Notes under the pieces: model-generated
What the model was told of the DNA's origin: nothing
Databases searched by the model: none
Seen by the model: the letters and a program-made list of their open reading frames with translations, nothing else
Made by a program: the position numbers and the translations under genes
Source: Desulfoscipio geothermicus
Lineage (GTDB): Bacteria > Bacillota > Desulfotomaculia > Desulfotomaculales > Desulfallaceae
NCBI GenBank assembly: GCA_016841205.1
Contig: JAENZP010000009.1
Location: 65,285-129,284, forward strand
Reading direction: 5' to 3'
DNA length: 64,000 nucleotides
Part shown: positions 63,258 to 64,000 of the stretch, in pieces
Numbering within the stretch: position 1 is the first letter of the stretch
Layout of the letters: every line of letters starts with the position of its first letter

Positions 63258-64000
63258 GTTTGATTTTAGACGGCTTATTTTGCGCACGATGGTGGACTGA
63301 TCCACCTTTAAGGCTTGGGCGGCCCGGTTGGCACTACCGCATTCCTTGATGGCAGTGCTGATTAACTGCCGCTCGACCTCCATAACGGCGTTTTTTAATG
63401 GCATGATACCCTTCACATACACTTCGGGCAGTTGCTGTTCAAGGTTTTCAAAAACGTGTTCCGGCAGGTGGTCCACGGAAATTTCATCATCAGCGGTGGT
63501 TACCATCAGCCTTTCCATCATATTATCCAATTCTCTAACGTTCCCGGGCCAGTAATAGCGTAAAAGGGCGTCAAAAACCCGGGGACTTATTTTTTTGCGA
63601 ATGCCGTACTTTTCTTCATACTTATGTTTAAAGGCACAAGCCAGCGGTATGATGTCTTCTTTGCGCTCTCGCAGTGGGCAAATATAAAGTGGTACCACGT
63701 TGACGCGGAAGTATAGATCCTCCCTGAACTGGCCTGCTTTAACCATCGTTTCCAGATTGCGATTGGTAGCCGCCAGGATTCGTACATTAACAGGTTTTGG
63801 TTTGCTGCCGCCCACCCGGAGCACTTCCCTTTCCTGGATAGCCCGGAGCAACTTAACCTGAAAGCTCATCGGCAGATCGCCAATTTCATCCAATAACAGC
63901 GTGCCGTTATTGGCTAGCTCAAACATGCCCGCTTTGCCCTCCCGGTTGGCCCCGGTAAAGGCACCTCGCTCATAGCCGAACATCTCCGATTCCAGCAGGT
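63243..64000 (-). CDS. Sigma-54-dependent transcriptional activator (5' part outside window)
   Basis: The C-terminal half of a bacterial enhancer-binding protein. The frame is open to the right edge and starts LLESEMFGYERGAFTGAN, with the sigma-54 contact loop GAFTGA. Then come Walker B (GTLLLDEIGDLP), the arginine-finger region LAATNRNLE..REDLYFRVNVVPLYICPLRERKED and YYWPGNVRELDNMMERL, and a C-terminal helix-turn-helix (NRAAQALKVDQSTIVRKISRL). The sensory domain lies outside, so the signal is unknown. It is convergent to the transporter and may control it or the decarboxylase locus. Confidence 0.95.
   Translation of the reverse strand, partial: LLESEMFGYERGAFTGANREGKAGMFELANNGTLLLDEIGDLPMSFQVKLLRAIQEREVLRVGGSKPKPVNVRILAATNRNLETMVKAGQFREDLYFRVNVVPLYICPLRERKEDIIPLACAFKHKYEEKYGIRKKISPRVFDALLRYYWPGNVRELDNMMERLMVTTADDEISVDHLPEHVFENLEQQLPEVYVKGIMPLKNAVMEVERQLISTAIKECGSANRAAQALKVDQSTIVRKISRLKSNGLAL

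Noticed and set aside
63091-63300. 69-codon + strand frame over the transporter terminator and regulator end
   Set aside because: It begins in the terminator hairpin and runs antisense into the regulator gene; no ribosome binding site or family.
1-64000. CRISPR array
   Set aside because: No regularly spaced direct repeats of 25-40 bp were seen anywhere in the window; the short palindromes found are single.

Overview
The window looks like chromosome of a motile, spore-forming, anaerobic clostridium of the Peptococcaceae / Desulfotomaculum-Pelotomaculum type. The evidence is a Firmicutes-style fla/che operon with fliY, cheC, cheD and flhF-flhG, frequent TTG and GTG starts behind strong Shine-Dalgarno sites, a ymxH sporulation gene, long-form hpf, DUF2508, larB, adhE and parts of a sodium-pumping decarboxylase. 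The genus assignment is inferred from gene content; no search was run.

Region 1 (1-21153) is one long + strand flagellar and chemotaxis operon: fliK (5' cut), flgD, a small flagellar-operon protein, two FlgE-type genes, fliL, a fliN-like gene, fliOPQR, flhB, flhA, flhF, flhG, a PilZ protein, fliA/sigD, flgF, flgG, cheD, cheR, cheC, cheY, fliM and fliY. It covers the export gate, hook, distal rod, switch, flagellar sigma factor and the CheY-P phosphatases. cheA, cheW and cheB are not here. A convergent MCP gene closes the block behind a shared terminator.

Region 2 (23300-43600) is housekeeping: ymxH, tRNA-Lys(CUU), metK, small unknowns, a membrane GAF-GGDEF protein ended by a REP-like palindrome, comF, a cold-shock gene, hpf, secA, prfB with its programmed +1 frameshift, a rubrerythrin, a YitT protein, split transketolase, and a division/wall block ftsE-ftsX-M23 peptidase-ctp-PDZ (MinJ-like). 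It ends with a CooT-like nickel-binding protein behind a consensus promoter and a structured leader.

Region 3 (43700-45860) is the most interesting. A HAM1/ITPase-like gene with substituted active-site positions overlaps a SIR2-family gene whose NADase motifs are intact, and a family-4 uracil-DNA glycosylase follows. The pair matches in domain content the KomB-KomC half of the Kongming anti-phage system, in which dITP sensing triggers NAD+ depletion, but no adenosine deaminase (KomA) is next to it. A dyad operator-like site overlaps the likely promoter.

Region 4 (46000-57670) is mixed: DUF2508, a Gln/Ser/Gly-rich substrate-binding lipoprotein, a decayed ORF and an AT-rich orphan, an alpha/beta hydrolase, a GH18 wall hydrolase, larB, an MscS channel, a BON-domain protein and adhE.

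Region 5 (57670-64000) is partly degraded. It holds a copper-chaperone gene, a deleted copy of a sigma-54 regulator 3' end, an IS1634-like transposase relic, the N-terminal stub of an ArsB/NhaD-type transporter, an oadG-like gene joined in frame to a biotin-carrier fragment, an intact oadB, an intact ArsB/NhaD-type transporter, and the intact but window-truncated sigma-54 regulator. The relics suggest that the transporter-regulator unit once existed in two copies.
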